Numbered from the stretch's first letter, positions 7,041-17,765 are shown. The stretch: 64,000 nt of DNA from Paenimyroides tangerinum (GCF_003865405.1 NZ_RQVQ01000002.1:62001-126000), one strand, 5' to 3'. The notes: generated by a model not told the origin, from the letters alone. Program-made: numbers and translations.

Positions 7041-9677
7041 TTATTTTACAAATTCAGCTGCTTGCTTAAGAGCAGCTTCGATTCCTGAAACATCTTTACC
7101 TCCAGCAGTAGCTAAAAACGGTTGGCCACCACCGCCACCATTAATATGCTTCGCAATTTCCTTAACAATATTTCCAGCGTGTAAACCTTTTTCGGCAACT
7201 AAATTTTTAGAAATAGAAACCGTAATTGATGGTTTTTCAGCATCCGAAGTAGCAACGACAACAAAAGCATTTTCCATTTCATTGGTTAAATCAATCGCGT
7301 TTTGTTTTGCCGAGTTAACATCTAAATCAGTAACAACTGCTAAAAAGTTAATTCCATTAATCTCTTTAAAAGCTGCTAACCAGTTCGATTTTAAAGCTTT
7401 TGCTTGTTGCGCAACAAATTTTTCTACTTGTTTCTTCAATTTCGCATTTTCATCCTGTAATGCATGAACTGCCTTTAATGTATCTTGTGGGTTTTTAAGC
7501 GTTTCTTTAATCTCCTTTAAGGTATTTTCTTGACCGATGTAGAAATCGCGAACTGCGTCACCTGTAATCGCTTCAATACGACGAATTCCTGCTGCAACAG
7601 CACCTTCAGAAATAATTTTGAAAGACCAAATATCAGCTGTGTTTTGTACGTGAATTCCTCCACATAACTCCATCGAATTTCCAAATTTAATCGCACGAAC
7701 TAAATCACCGTATTTCTCACCGAATAAAGCCATAGCACCTTCCTCAACTGCTTGGTTAAATGGAATTGCTCTACGCTCGATTAATGGTAATTGTTCTGCA
7801 ATACGAGCATTTACAAATGCTTCAATTTCTTTTAATTCTTCGTCTGTAACTTTAGCAAAGTGAGAGAAGTCAAAACGTAAATAGTTTGGTGCTACTAACG
7901 AACCTTTTTGTTCTACGTGAGTCCCTAAAATAGTACGTAACGCTTGGTGTAATAAATGTGTTGCCGAGTGATTTTTAGAAGAAGCCGAACGTAAATCTGT
8001 ATTTACTTTTGCTACAAATGTAGCTTCGATATTTTCTGGTAATTGTTTTGTGAAATGTAAGATTAAGTTGTTTTCTTTTTTCGTGTCAATCACTTCAATT
8101 GTTTCGTTAGCAGAAACTAAAACTCCTTTATCACCAACTTGACCTCCACCTTCAGCGTAGAAAGGTGTTTGATCTAAAACAATTTGGTATAAAGTTCCGT
8201 CTTTTTTAGATTCAACTTTACGAATACGTGTAATTTTCACTTCGTTTTCAACTTTATCATAACCTTCAAAAGTTTCAACATTTCCTGGAATTAACACATT
8301 CCAGTCGTCTTTTGAAATTTCTGAAGCTGCACGCGAACGATCTTTTTGAGCTTTCATAGCTGCTTCAAAACCTGCTTCATCTAACTCATACCCTTTTTCA
8401 CGTAAAATCAAAGCAGTTAAATCGATTGGAAAACCAAATGTATCATATAATTCAAACGCTTTAGCTCCATCAACAAATTTACCTTCAGTACCAGCAATAA
8501 CAGTATCTAACAAGTGTAAACCTTGATCTAAAGTACGTAAGAAAGAAGCTTCTTCTTCTCTAATTACATTCTTAACTAAATCTTTTTGAGACACAATTTC
8601 TGGGAAAAATTCGCCCATTTGCGCTGCTAAAACATCCACTAATTGATAAATAAAAGGTTCTTTTGTCCCTAAGAATGTAAATCCGTAACGAATCGCACGA
8701 CGTAAAATACGACGAATTACATAACCAGCTCCATTGTTAGAAGGTAATTGTCCGTCAGCAATTGCGAAAGCAACCGCACGTACGTGATCTACAATTACAC
8801 GAATTGCAATGTTTGTTTTATTTTGTTCTTCTGAAATATTTTTAATTTCGTTAGAAGTATATTTTAACCCAGTGATTTCTTCAACTTTAGCGATAAGTGG
8901 CGTAAAAACATCGGTATCGTAATTTGAAGTTACATCTTGCATCGCCATACACAAACGTTCAAATCCCATTCCAGTATCTACGTGTTGTGCTGGTAATTTT
9001 TCTAAAGATCCGTCTGCTTTACGGTTGAACTCCATAAATACGTTATTCCAAATTTCAACTACTTGCGGATGATCTGCATTAACTAATGAACGACCAGAAA
9101 CTTCAGCTCTTTCAGCATCTGGACGTAAATCGACATGGATCTCAGAACAAGGTCCACAAGGTCCTTGATCTCCCATTTCCCAGAAGTTATCTTTTTTGTT
9201 TCCTAAAATAATACGATCTTCAGAAACATATTGCTTCCATAAATCCCAAGCTTCTTGATCGAAAGGAACATTTTCATCTGGATTTCCTTCGAAAACAGAA
9301 ACATATAAACGGTCTTTATCTAACTTTAAAACTTCAGTTAAGAATTCCCAAGCCCAATCGATTGCTTCTTTCTTAAAGTAATCACCAAACGACCAGTTCC
9401 CTAACATTTCGAACATCGTATGGTGGTACGTATCAAAACCAACATCTTCCAAGTCGTTATGTTTTCCCGAAACACGAAGACATTTTTGCGTATCGGCAAT
9501 TCTGTTACTTTTTGGCGTGGCGTTTCCTAAAAAATATTCTTTAAACTGGGCCATTCCCGAGTTATTGAACATCAAAGTTGGATCGTCTTTTAAAACAATC
9601 GGAGCCGAAGGAACAATTAAATGACCTTTACTTTCAAAAAATTGTAGAAATTGTTTTCTAATGTCTTGTGATTTCAT
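7041..9677 (-). CDS. alaS: Alanine-tRNA ligase
   Basis: The 878 residues are a full-length AlaRS. The N-terminal class II catalytic core has motif 1/2 features ([10 protein letters not shown], then [17 protein letters not shown] near residue 90), followed by the tRNA-recognition domain. The editing domain carries the zinc-site HSATHLLH (about residue 568) and CGGIH (about residue 670) motifs, and a C-terminal DHHA1-type domain includes [14 protein letters not shown]. It charges tRNA-Ala and hydrolyses mischarged Ser/Gly-tRNA-Ala in the cytoplasm. The gene is monocistronic, convergent with the propeller gene and divergent from the MerR gene. Confidence 0.97.
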   Translation of the reverse strand: MKSQDIRKQFLQFFESKGHLIVPSAPIVLKDDPTLMFNNSGMAQFKEYFLGNATPKSNRIADTQKCLRVSGKHNDLEDVGFDTYHHTMFEMLGNWSFGDYFKKEAIDWAWEFLTEVLKLDKDRLYVSVFEGNPDENVPFDQEAWDLWKQYVSEDRIILGNKKDNFWEMGDQGPCGPCSEIHVDLRPDAERAEVSGRSLVNADHPQVVEIWNNVFMEFNRKADGSLEKLPAQHVDTGMGFERLCMAMQDVTSNYDTDVFTPLIAKVEEITGLKYTSNEIKNISEEQNKTNIAIRVIVDHVRAVAFAIADGQLPSNNGAGYVIRRILRRAIRYGFTFLGTKEPFIYQLVDVLAAQMGEFFPEIVSQKDLVKNVIREEEASFLRTLDQGLHLLDTVIAGTEGKFVDGAKAFELYDTFGFPIDLTALILREKGYELDEAGFEAAMKAQKDRSRAASEISKDDWNVLIPGNVETFEGYDKVENEVKITRIRKVESKKDGTLYQIVLDQTPFYAEGGGQVGDKGVLVSANETIEVIDTKKENNLILHFTKQLPENIEATFVAKVNTDLRSASSKNHSATHLLHQALRTILGTHVEQKGSLVAPNYLRFDFSHFAKVTDEELKEIEAFVNARIAEQLPLIERRAIPFNQAVEEGAMALFGEKYGDLVRAIKFGNSMELCGGIHVQNTADIWSFKIISEGAVAAGIRRIEAITGDAVRDFYIGQENTLKEIKETLKNPQDTLKAVHALQDENAKLKKQVEKFVAQQAKALKSNWLAAFKEINGINFLAVVTDLDVNSAKQNAIDLTNEMENAFVVVATSDAEKPSITVSISKNLVAEKGLHAGNIVKEIAKHINGGGGGQPFLATAGGKDVSGIEAALKQAAEFVK

Positions 9678-9737
9678 TCTATATTTTGATTTCTTATAGT
9701 AATTTCAGTTACAGAAGTTTGTTTCTGCTTTAACGTG

Positions 9738-9745
9738 CAAAATTA
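9738..9745 (-). promoter_or_regulatory. -7 box for alaS
   Basis: Read on the minus strand this is TAATTTTG, matching TAnnTTTG, about 60 nt upstream of the alaS ATG. No clear -33 element is seen. Confidence 0.4.
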
Positions 9746-9857
9746 AACATTTTTTAGTGTGATATTAAATTTTTTATTTAACTCAATTGTAACTTTTTTG
9801 GATATTTAATACTAATTAGAAAATTTGTATATTAGCAAATAGCAATTCTATTAAAAT

Positions 9858-10187
9858 ATGCAAGTAGATTTACCAGAGAAAAGATATTATAGCATTGGCG
9901 AAATTGCAAAAGCATTTTCGGTAAACGCCTCTTTGATTCGCTTTTGGGAAAAGGAATTCGATATTCTCAAACCTAAGAAAAATGCAAAAGGTAACCGAAT
10001 GTTTACACCTGAAGATTTGAAAAATTTAAAATTAATTTTTCATTTAGTTAAGGAAAAAGGGTTCACTTTAGATGGCGCTAAAGAACATCTAAAGAACGAA
10101 CAAAAAAAGCCAATGGATACGCTTGAAATCATAAATAAACTCGAAAGTATTAAAAACGAATTGCAGAAATTAAAAAACGAACTTTAA
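9858..10187 (+). CDS. MerR-family transcriptional regulator
   Basis: This small 109-residue protein opens with the MerR winged helix-turn-helix (YYSIGEIAKAFSVNASLIRFWEKEF, residues 10-34, with the wing reaching FTPEDLKNLKLI) and ends in a short Lys/Glu-rich coiled coil. It has no C-terminal effector-binding domain or metal-binding cysteines, so its signal cannot be predicted. It is followed after 20 nt by the LemA gene, suggesting one MerR-LemA-TPM-TPM transcription unit. In Flavobacteriia this regulator is commonly seen next to these genes (general recollection). Confidence 0.88.
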   Translation: MQVDLPEKRYYSIGEIAKAFSVNASLIRFWEKEFDILKPKKNAKGNRMFTPEDLKNLKLIFHLVKEKGFTLDGAKEHLKNEQKKPMDTLEIINKLESIKNELQKLKNEL

Positions 10188-10207
10188 AATTTAATTAAAA
10201 CAACAAA

Positions 10208-10792
10208 ATGAAAAAAATCCTTCCTATTATTATCGTAATCGTAGTATTGATTGGTGGTTACTTTTTATTATCAATGAATTACCAAAACACAGCCTTAACT
10301 TACAAACAAAGTGCTGATAAAACTTGGGCAGATGTTGAAGGTGCTTACCAAAGAAGAAATGACCTTATTGGGAATTTAGTGAATACAGTAAAAGGTGCTG
10401 CAGATTTTGAAAAATCAACTTTAGAAGCGGTTGTTAATGCAAGAGCAAAAGCAACTTCAATGACAATTGATCCTTCGAATATGACGCCTCAACAATTAGA
10501 GCAATTCCAACAAGCACAAACAGGAGTTAGTTCTGCTTTAGGAAGATTATTGGTAACTGTTGAAAAATATCCTGATTTAAAAACAAATCAAAACTTCTTG
10601 AAATTACAAGATGAATTGGCTTCGACTGAAAATCAGATTTTAACAGCTAGAACTCGTTTTAATGCAAGTATCGAAGTTTACAACGGTTATGTTTTAAAAA
10701 TGCCAAACAAGTTTTTCTTATCTAATTATCCAGAAAAACCATTCTTTAAAGCTGAAGCTGGTGCTGAAAAAGCTCCTGAAGTAAAATTCTAA
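10208..10792 (+). CDS. LemA family protein
   Basis: The 194-residue protein has an N-terminal membrane segment (residues about 4-22, IIIVIVVLIGGYFLL) and then the LemA helical bundle: WADVEGAYQRRNDLIGNLVNTVKG, ARAKATSM, SALGRLLVTVEKYPDLK and NFLKLQDELASTENQI are characteristic. It probably faces the periplasm. The biochemical role of LemA is poorly known. It is repeatedly found with TPM-domain proteins, as here, where two TPM genes follow with gaps of 10 and 0 nt. Confidence 0.93.
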   Translation: MKKILPIIIVIVVLIGGYFLLSMNYQNTALTYKQSADKTWADVEGAYQRRNDLIGNLVNTVKGAADFEKSTLEAVVNARAKATSMTIDPSNMTPQQLEQFQQAQTGVSSALGRLLVTVEKYPDLKTNQNFLKLQDELASTENQILTARTRFNASIEVYNGYVLKMPNKFFLSNYPEKPFFKAEAGAEKAPEVKF

Positions 10793-10802
10793 AAAAATAA
10801 AA

Positions 10803-11240
10803 ATGTCAATAACTGAAGACTTTATTTCGAAACACGAAGAACAAGCGATTATTGATGCAATAAACACTGCAGAAAGTAAAACATCGGGAGAAATTCGTGT
10901 TCACATTGAAGAACATTCTGATTTAGAAGTTCTTGATCGAACCAGAGAAGTTTTTGTCTTATTAGAAATGCATAAAACAAACGCCAGAAATGGTGTTTTG
11001 TTTTATATAGGCGTTCGCGACAAAAGCTTTGCCATATTTGGTGATAATGGCATCAACAATGTAGTTCCAGATGATTTTTGGAGTTGTACAAAAGATGTGG
11101 TTATCGATCATTTTAAACAACAAAAATTTAAAGAAGGTTTAGTTGCTGGAATTTTGAGAGCCGGAGAACAATTACAAAAGTTCTTCCCTATCCAAGAAGA
11201 TGACACGAATGAACTTTCTAACGAAATATCAAGAGGATAA
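10803..11240 (+). CDS. TPM-domain protein, soluble form
   Basis: The 145 residues comprise a TPM (YgcG/TPM_phosphatase) domain: IIDAINTAESKTSGEIRVHIEEH near the N-terminus and GVLFYIGVRDKSFAIFGDNGIN in the middle. There is no signal peptide or C-terminal membrane helix, unlike the next gene, so it is probably cytoplasmic. It starts 10 nt after LemA and its stop directly abuts the ATG of the second TPM gene. The molecular function is not established; some TPM domains have been described as acid phosphatases. Confidence 0.88.
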   Translation: MSITEDFISKHEEQAIIDAINTAESKTSGEIRVHIEEHSDLEVLDRTREVFVLLEMHKTNARNGVLFYIGVRDKSFAIFGDNGINNVVPDDFWSCTKDVVIDHFKQQKFKEGLVAGILRAGEQLQKFFPIQEDDTNELSNEISRG

Positions 11241-12071
11241 ATGAAAAACATCTTAAGTTATAAAAATGTTTTAATAAGTTGCTTTTTCTTGTTGCTGTCG
11301 ATTGGAACCTTTGCACAATTCAATATTCCACCGAAACCAACAAAAGCTTCAGAACAAACTAGTGTTTTTGACTATGCCAATTTATTAAAACCCGACCAAA
11401 AGAAAGCTTTAGAAAACAAACTGATTAAATATGCAGATACAACATCTACACAGATTGTAGTTGCAATTATCCCAAGTTTAGAAGGCGAAAGCGAAGGAAT
11501 GCTTGCTCCGAAATGGCTACATGAATGGGGTATTGGACAAAAAGGTAAAGACAACGGTGTTTTTATTCTTTTAGCAGAAAAAGAACGTAAAATTTACATT
11601 GCTCCTGGTTACGGCTTAGAACATATTTTAACAGCCGGAATTAACGGTGAACTTATTAGAAACTACATCATTCCAGAATTCAAAAAAGGAGATTATTACC
11701 AAGGTTTAAACGAAGGAACCACGCAATTAATGAAACTTTTTTCTGGAACTTACAAAGGGGAACGAAAAAAGAATGTAGATAGTTCTGATGGAATTCCAGT
11801 AGTTTTAATCATTATTGGAGTAATCATAGTTTTAGTAATAGTTAGTAAAATAAAAAACAAGAATGGCGGAAACGGCAAAAACGGCGGTAATCGTGGTTTT
11901 AACGGACCTGACCTTTTAGACATTATTATCCTTAGTGGAATGGGCCGAGGTGGCGGAGGCAATTTTGGAGGAAGCGGAGGATTTGGTGGCGGAGGTTCTG
12001 ACGGAGGCGGCTTTGGTGGCGGTTTCGGAGGAGGAGGTTCCTCTGGTGGAGGAGCCGGTGGAAGCTGGTAA
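11241..12071 (+). CDS. TPM-domain membrane protein with glycine-rich tail (YgcG-like)
   Basis: The 276-residue protein has a signal peptide (ISCFFLLLSIGTFAQ), a periplasmic TPM domain (VFDYANLLKPDQKKALENKL … TTSTQIVVAIIPSLEGE … GVFILLAEKERKIYIAPGYG), a membrane helix at about residues 188-204 (VVLIIIGVIIVLVIVSK) and a C-terminal tail of about 45 residues almost entirely Gly with Ser and Phe (GGSGGFGGGGSDGGGF). Such Gly-rich tails are usual in this subfamily. It is the last gene of the MerR-LemA-TPM-TPM unit and ends before a strong bidirectional terminator. Confidence 0.92.
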   Translation: MKNILSYKNVLISCFFLLLSIGTFAQFNIPPKPTKASEQTSVFDYANLLKPDQKKALENKLIKYADTTSTQIVVAIIPSLEGESEGMLAPKWLHEWGIGQKGKDNGVFILLAEKERKIYIAPGYGLEHILTAGINGELIRNYIIPEFKKGDYYQGLNEGTTQLMKLFSGTYKGERKKNVDSSDGIPVVLIIIGVIIVLVIVSKIKNKNGGNGKNGGNRGFNGPDLLDIIILSGMGRGGGGNFGGSGGFGGGGSDGGGFGGGFGGGGSSGGGAGGSW

Positions 12072-12078
12072 AGAATAT

Positions 12079-12112
12079 AAAAAAACATCTGATTTCTCAG
12101 ATGTTTTTTTGT
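12079..12112. terminator. Bidirectional terminator between the TPM gene and the barrel gene
   Basis: ACATCTGA-TTTC-TCAGATGT with an 8-bp perfect stem, A and T flanks on either side, between convergent genes. Confidence 0.85.
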
Positions 12113-14872
12113 TTACATAGATATGAAATGGCTACTTTCTTTCTTTTTTCCTGCAAACTTATCAAGCTTGTAGCTTAAAGAAAACATAAAATATCTTTTT
12201 AAAATCAATTGATCAGAATCTTGAATCGAAGTTGGACTTATATAACGGTTTGTACTTAAATTCTGATTTAATAAATCGTAAGCTTTTACTTTTGCTGTTA
12301 ATTGGTCATTTAGGAATTTATATCCAATACTTGCATTCAACAACGTAAAATCCTTTTTAAAACCGTCAGCTAACATGGAATTATAGTTGTAGCCAACATC
12401 GGCACCAATGATAAATTGTTTTGGCAAATATGACGTAATTTGAAGGTTTAATTTATGCTTAAAATTATTGGTTTTATCTAAAGAAAAATCTGTGTATTTA
12501 ACCATATTATAATCATATTGATAAGAAGGAGAAATAATAAATTCTTTGTTATAATCCCAGGTTAATTTAACTTTTGGTGTTAGACCTTGAGAATTTGCGC
12601 TATATAATACATCATTTGTTTTCCCTTTAAATCGATCTAAGTTAAAATTCAAACCAACTTCATAACTCAATGTATTCACACCCAATTTATACGACTTATT
12701 AAAAGAAGCTCCAAAATAAGCATAACCTGTACCCGAAGTGTTCTCGAATGTTCTAAAGCTCTTAAAACCTTCATCATAAGAAACTACGTCCATAATACCA
12801 CGTGAATCAATACTTCCACCGGCATAAATATAATAACCAGAACGTGTTAGATAGTCGTAATTAGAAAAATTTAAATTAATACCGTTTGATAATTTAGATT
12901 TCAAATTTCCATTACCTTGAGATATGCTCAATGTTGAAGACAAATCTTGATACTCTAATAGTTGATACATACTAGGCAATGAACCTGTATATCGATAAGA
13001 AAGATATAAGCGTGTAGATTTTCCAAATCTAAAACTATTTGAAATTCGGATATTTGGTAAAACATCCGTTTTTTTATTTAAGTAAACATCGCTGTTGTAT
13101 AAAGATTTCATCTCGTAATCCATCCAACGACTTCCTAAATTTAATTGAAAGAAACCTTTCTCATGTTGATATTCGTAAGCAACACCAGCATTTACCTCAT
13201 TGGTTTGGAAACGATTTTTATAAGATTGCAGATCATTAAAATCTGAATATTGATTGGTATTAGCATCATAATCAAAAGTTTCTTTGGTATCAACATCCAA
13301 TGAATTTACATAACCTCCTGCAACAGTCAAAGTTTGTTTTTTAGTAATCGGAATTCGATATTCAAGTTCTAAATCATAATTATCAGTATGTGAATTACTA
13401 AATGCGTTTTGATTTCTGACATCATTTGGATTCGAACCTTCGTAAAAGATCGTGCTCACTTGATTACTTGCAAATGATTTGTTTTTGGAATTATTGTTTT
13501 CGAAATTTAAACTAAACGAAGTTTTGTTCTTAAATCTTTTATTATAAATCAATTTATTCTCAAAACGATCGGAATCCGTTTCAGAGAACTGACTACCTTC
13601 CGATTTATTAATCAAATCATTCAATATTGAAACTGTTTCTGAGCTTGACACATTATGTCTTCTGTTGCTGTTTTTTTCATAAACTGGAACGATTGCAAAA
13701 GAAGAAGTTGAATCAATTTTAACCTCAAAATCCATTGTGAATTTATGATTATTTTTGTAAGATGTACCTTCATTTTCATTCAACGAGATCACTCTGTTTT
13801 CAGGCAAAAGGTTTTCAATCCTAGATGAAGATTTAGAAATATTATCTTGATTATCCAAGACGTAACTTCCTGCAACATCCACTTTCTTTTTGAACGAATC
13901 GTTATAATTTAAACCAACTAAATTAGAAGTTGTGATTCCAGAATTGCCAGAATATTCATCAATAAAAGATGAATTGAACGACCATGAATTTCGTCCACCA
14001 CGCATGTTATCAAAAACTTCATTTTGAGAAAAACCCGATGAATTAATGTTATTTGATGAAGCTAAAACACTAAATTTAGTTTCACCTTGAAAATAATTCG
14101 CAAGCAATGAAGATTCATAACGATCATCAGTTCCATAACCGCCATTAATACGTCCGAAAAAACCTTTGTTTTTATCTTCGTCAATGGTTAAATTTATCGA
14201 AACCGTTTCACCGTCGCTTTTCTTTCCAGCAAGTTTTTCTGCTTTGGTTTTATGATCAGAAACTTGAACTTTATTTATGATTTCTGCTGGTAAATTTTCG
14301 ATTGCTATTTTTCCATCAGCTCCAAAGAATGGTTTACCGTTTACTAAAATATTTGGAACTTCTTTTCCATTATATTTAATTTTCCCATCGGCATCAACCG
14401 TAACTCCAGGCAATTGCTCTAACAAAGTTTTTACGTTAGCATCCGGACGAACTTTAAATGAAGCTGCATTAAATTCAATGGTATCTTGCTTCACGCGAAT
14501 TGGCGCAACATCAGCTTTAATTACCATTTCATCTAAAGTATTAGAATCTTCAGTCAGAAAGATTTCTCCTAATTGAATGTGATCATTAATTAAATCGAAT
14601 TGTTTCGAATAATCAGTAAAACCTAACATACTTGCAGCTATAAAAGTGGGAACTTCAACTTTATTAGTTTGTAAATCGAATTCACCTTTTGCATCCGTAA
14701 TGGTGTAATTAATCAAGGTTGAATCTTTTGCTGTAGAAAGGTAAATAGTTACAGCTTCTATAGGTTTTTTATTTTCATCTGATATTTTTCCTTTTATAGA
14801 AAAGTTTTTTTGAGCAAATGAAAAAGCCGTTCCGAAAAAAAACAGCATAATTAAATAAAATACTTTATTCAT
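12113..14872 (-). CDS. Outer membrane beta-barrel protein (TonB-dependent receptor-like, OMP_b-brl_3 type)
   Basis: I choose the ATG at 14872 because it gives a signal peptide (MNKVFYLIMLFFFGTAFSFAQ); the longer frame from 14929 adds 19 unlikely residues. Next come a carboxypeptidase-regulatory-like domain (FSIKGKISDENKKPIEAVTIYL), a plug-like region (RVKQDTIEFNAASFKVRPDANVKTLLEQLPGV, then GKPFFGADGKIAIENLPAEII) and a long C-terminal barrel of alternating aromatic strands ending in MFSLSYKLDKF. It lacks an obvious TonB box. It is a tandem paralogue of the next gene leftward-transcribed at 14961. Substrate unknown. The terminator at 14921-14956 lies upstream, so it probably has its own promoter. 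Confidence 0.88.
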   Translation of the reverse strand: MNKVFYLIMLFFFGTAFSFAQKNFSIKGKISDENKKPIEAVTIYLSTAKDSTLINYTITDAKGEFDLQTNKVEVPTFIAASMLGFTDYSKQFDLINDHIQLGEIFLTEDSNTLDEMVIKADVAPIRVKQDTIEFNAASFKVRPDANVKTLLEQLPGVTVDADGKIKYNGKEVPNILVNGKPFFGADGKIAIENLPAEIINKVQVSDHKTKAEKLAGKKSDGETVSINLTIDEDKNKGFFGRINGGYGTDDRYESSLLANYFQGETKFSVLASSNNINSSGFSQNEVFDNMRGGRNSWSFNSSFIDEYSGNSGITTSNLVGLNYNDSFKKKVDVAGSYVLDNQDNISKSSSRIENLLPENRVISLNENEGTSYKNNHKFTMDFEVKIDSTSSFAIVPVYEKNSNRRHNVSSSETVSILNDLINKSEGSQFSETDSDRFENKLIYNKRFKNKTSFSLNFENNNSKNKSFASNQVSTIFYEGSNPNDVRNQNAFSNSHTDNYDLELEYRIPITKKQTLTVAGGYVNSLDVDTKETFDYDANTNQYSDFNDLQSYKNRFQTNEVNAGVAYEYQHEKGFFQLNLGSRWMDYEMKSLYNSDVYLNKKTDVLPNIRISNSFRFGKSTRLYLSYRYTGSLPSMYQLLEYQDLSSTLSISQGNGNLKSKLSNGINLNFSNYDYLTRSGYYIYAGGSIDSRGIMDVVSYDEGFKSFRTFENTSGTGYAYFGASFNKSYKLGVNTLSYEVGLNFNLDRFKGKTNDVLYSANSQGLTPKVKLTWDYNKEFIISPSYQYDYNMVKYTDFSLDKTNNFKHKLNLQITSYLPKQFIIGADVGYNYNSMLADGFKKDFTLLNASIGYKFLNDQLTAKVKAYDLLNQNLSTNRYISPTSIQDSDQLILKRYFMFSLSYKLDKFAGKKKESSHFISM

Positions 14873-14920
14873 AATATAAATTTGGCTTAAACAAATAAAG
14901 AACAAAATATTAACATAAAC

Positions 14921-14956
14921 AAAAAGCATCTTAAAAAAATTAAGATGCTTTTAAAA
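14921..14956 (-). terminator. Terminator of the second barrel gene
   Basis: AGCATCTTA and TAAGATGCT arms around an A/T loop, followed on the minus strand by a T run; it lies just downstream of the 14961-17765 stop. Confidence 0.8.
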
Positions 14957-14960
14957 AAAG

Positions 14961-17765
14961 TTACATTCTTGGCATTCCTCCAGGTGGTCGATCTCCTCGT
15001 TGCCCACGATTTCCTGGTCCGCGTTCGTTCGATTGTTTTCCTGTACCGAATTTATCAAACTTGAAAGTTAACGAGAACATCACATAACGTTTCAGAACCG
15101 TATTTTCTTGATCTGAAATCGCAGTTGGACTTACCGTTCTTCTAGTTCCGATATTTTGATTTAAGATATCATAAACCTTAACCTTTGCAGTTAACGTCTC
15201 ATTTAAGAAATCATAACCTAAGCTCGTATTCCAAAGGAAGAAATCTTTCCTGAAACCTGGTGCAATGTTGGTGTTATAGTTATATCCAAAATCATTTCCC
15301 CAAGTAAGATTTTTAGGCCAATAAGTAGTGGTTTGTAAATTTATTCTATGAACAACATATTCTGTTTTATCTAATGCTAAATTTGAATAAGTATTATTAT
15401 TATATTCTAAACTATATGAAGGTGCAATGGTTAAAAATTCACCATAATCCCAAGTACCGTAAATTCTAGAAGTTATACGAAGTGGGTTATTTTCATACAA
15501 TTCGTTATTCGTGAATCCTTTCGAAAGTCCGTAGCTTGCACTCGCTCCGATTCCGTATCTAAACGTGTGTGCATCAATCTTTTTGGATTTATTATAATTT
15601 CCATATAATCCTAAAGAATAAGCGCCAGAAACATTTTGATAAGTAGTGGTACGTTTTCTGTTTTCATCAAAAACAGTTGTTGCTACGATTTGCGAATCAT
15701 AGAAATTTCCTGAAAGCCCAACTGTCCAACCTGTACGCAATTGGAAATTATAATCTCTAAAACTAAGATTTGCAGAATGATTCTTCGTTTGATCTAAATC
15801 AGCATTTCCGATAAAGGTATTCAATGGATCATTGAAACGTTCGTAAGGTAAAATTTGCGAAGCTGTTGGATTAGAAACCGAATAATTATAACGGAAATTC
15901 AATGTTTTTGAATCTGTAAATTTAAATCGCAAACTCGTAGAAACATTTGGAGAAACAAATTTACGACCAACTCTATAATCAGTATTTAGATACATCGCAT
16001 TTGCTTGAAAATCATTTATCTGAACACCTGATCTAAAATCAAAAAACAACTTTTTTGTATCATAAGCAACACCAACAAAAGGCGTTGAAGCTGTACTTTT
16101 ATTATTTGTGCTACTTGAATACAAATCACTAATTTGAGAAAAATCATTAGTTAACGGATCAAAATTGTATGTTTTAAGAACATCCGTATCTAAACTATAA
16201 TTAAATGTATATCCTAAATTCAATTCAGTATTTTTAGCAACAGGTTGTGTATAAGTTGCGCTTAAAGTATAATTATCGTTTGTACTTCTGGTATCATTTT
16301 TCTGATTTCGGATATCATCTGATTGTGTTCCTTGATAAAAAATGGTTTCTGAATTAGTTCGACCAAAACCAGATGTGTTTGAATTTGTATTATCAAAAGC
16401 TACACTTAAATTTTGTCCTTTTTCATTCAATTTTTTATTGAATTGAATGGAATTTGTAAAATTAAAAGTTTCCGTTTCTGAATGACCAACTACATTATTT
16501 GTATTAAACAAATCACCATTTTCGTCCATCGAAACAGATGAACTATTTGAGTCTATGATGTTTTTAGAACTTGAAATCTTTGGTTCTACAAATAATCTTG
16601 TCGTTGGATTTATTTTATATTCAAGATTAAAATTTGCATTGTGATTTAAATTATCACTCGTTCTATTAGATTCAGATTCCGTAATAAAATCACCATCAGG
16701 AAGTAAGTTTACCACACGAGAACGATTGGCATTTTCATTTCTTGTATCGTTCAAATAGTAACTTGCATTAACATCTAATTTTTTAAAGAATTGATCTGAA
16801 TAGTTTACACCAAACATATTCGTCCTCGTAATTCCTGTTCCGGAACCTGTTCCTAAACCACCGCTTGATCGCCCTCCAAAACTATTAAACTGACTGCGTC
16901 CACCTCCCATATTATCAAAAACACCATCCATTGAAAAACCAGTTGCATTGATGTTATTTGAAGAAGCTAGAACAGAAATTTTTCTATTTCCTTTAAAATA
17001 ATTTATCAATCCACTTGATTCATAACGTTCATCCGAACCATAACCAGCCATAACTTTCCCGAACAAACCTTGATTGTTTTTCTCATCAATAGTCAGATTG
17101 ATACTTGCATTTTCACTTTTAGCGCGTTTTCCTGAAAATTCTTCCGTTTTTGTTTTCGCATCGGTTACTTGAATTTTTTTGATAATATCAGCAGGAAGAT
17201 TTTGCATCACAACCGATCCATCTTTATCGAAAAACGGTTTTCCGTTTACTAATATTTGAGAAACAGGCTGACCATTTACTGTAATTTTTTTATCTGCATC
17301 AATCTCAACACCAGGCAATTCTTTCAAAAGCGCTTCGACATTTGCATCTGGACGAACTTTAAAAGACGAAGCATTAAATTCCAATGTATCTTGTTTCACA
17401 CGAATTGGAACATCAGTAACAATAACCAATTCTGCCAACATATCTGACAATTCAGTTAATGATATTTCTCCTAAATCTTTAGACTCAGTAATCTTTTCAA
17501 ATTCAATATTTTTATCTTCATATCCTAAATAAGATAGAGATAAAAACGAGGGCTGCTCCATAGGTTTTACTTTCAACAAAAAGTTTCCAACAGCATCTGT
17601 GATTGCATATTGGATTACTGTAGAATCTTTTTTCTGAAGTAACAAAACCGAAACGGCTTCAATTGGTTGTTTGGTTTCATCAATTACTTTTCCTTTTAAC
17701 TCAATATTTTGAGCATTTGAAATTAAAGTAATTAAAAACGTAAATAGGAATACAAGCTTTTTCAT
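14961..17765 (-). CDS. Outer membrane beta-barrel protein, paralogue of the neighbour
   Basis: Starting at the ATG at 17765 gives 934 residues with the signal peptide MKKLVFLFTFLITLISNAQ. The domain order is the same as its neighbour: regulatory-like domain (IELKGKVIDETKQPIEAVSVLL), plug-like region (RVKQDTLEFNASSFKVRPDANVEALLKELPGVEID … GKPFFDKDGSVVMQNLPADII), then a large barrel whose last strand is MFSLTFKFDKF. It adds a C-terminal Gly/Arg/Pro-rich tail (GPGNRGQRGDRPPGGMPRM) that the neighbour lacks, and a Gly/Ser-rich loop (GGRSSGGLGTGSGTG) in the first barrel loop. Substrate unknown. Confidence 0.88.
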   Translation of the reverse strand: MKKLVFLFTFLITLISNAQNIELKGKVIDETKQPIEAVSVLLLQKKDSTVIQYAITDAVGNFLLKVKPMEQPSFLSLSYLGYEDKNIEFEKITESKDLGEISLTELSDMLAELVIVTDVPIRVKQDTLEFNASSFKVRPDANVEALLKELPGVEIDADKKITVNGQPVSQILVNGKPFFDKDGSVVMQNLPADIIKKIQVTDAKTKTEEFSGKRAKSENASINLTIDEKNNQGLFGKVMAGYGSDERYESSGLINYFKGNRKISVLASSNNINATGFSMDGVFDNMGGGRSQFNSFGGRSSGGLGTGSGTGITRTNMFGVNYSDQFFKKLDVNASYYLNDTRNENANRSRVVNLLPDGDFITESESNRTSDNLNHNANFNLEYKINPTTRLFVEPKISSSKNIIDSNSSSVSMDENGDLFNTNNVVGHSETETFNFTNSIQFNKKLNEKGQNLSVAFDNTNSNTSGFGRTNSETIFYQGTQSDDIRNQKNDTRSTNDNYTLSATYTQPVAKNTELNLGYTFNYSLDTDVLKTYNFDPLTNDFSQISDLYSSSTNNKSTASTPFVGVAYDTKKLFFDFRSGVQINDFQANAMYLNTDYRVGRKFVSPNVSTSLRFKFTDSKTLNFRYNYSVSNPTASQILPYERFNDPLNTFIGNADLDQTKNHSANLSFRDYNFQLRTGWTVGLSGNFYDSQIVATTVFDENRKRTTTYQNVSGAYSLGLYGNYNKSKKIDAHTFRYGIGASASYGLSKGFTNNELYENNPLRITSRIYGTWDYGEFLTIAPSYSLEYNNNTYSNLALDKTEYVVHRINLQTTTYWPKNLTWGNDFGYNYNTNIAPGFRKDFFLWNTSLGYDFLNETLTAKVKVYDILNQNIGTRRTVSPTAISDQENTVLKRYVMFSLTFKFDKFGTGKQSNERGPGNRGQRGDRPPGGMPRM

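Noticed and set aside
11750..12088. Minus-strand ORF rich in Pro
   Set aside because: It is the reverse complement of the Gly-rich tail of the TPM protein (GGN codons read as CCN), with no start context of its own.
14873..14929. Longer start for the first outer membrane barrel protein
   Set aside because: The extra 19 residues would bury the signal peptide and include promoter-like AT-rich DNA; the ATG at 14872 is better.
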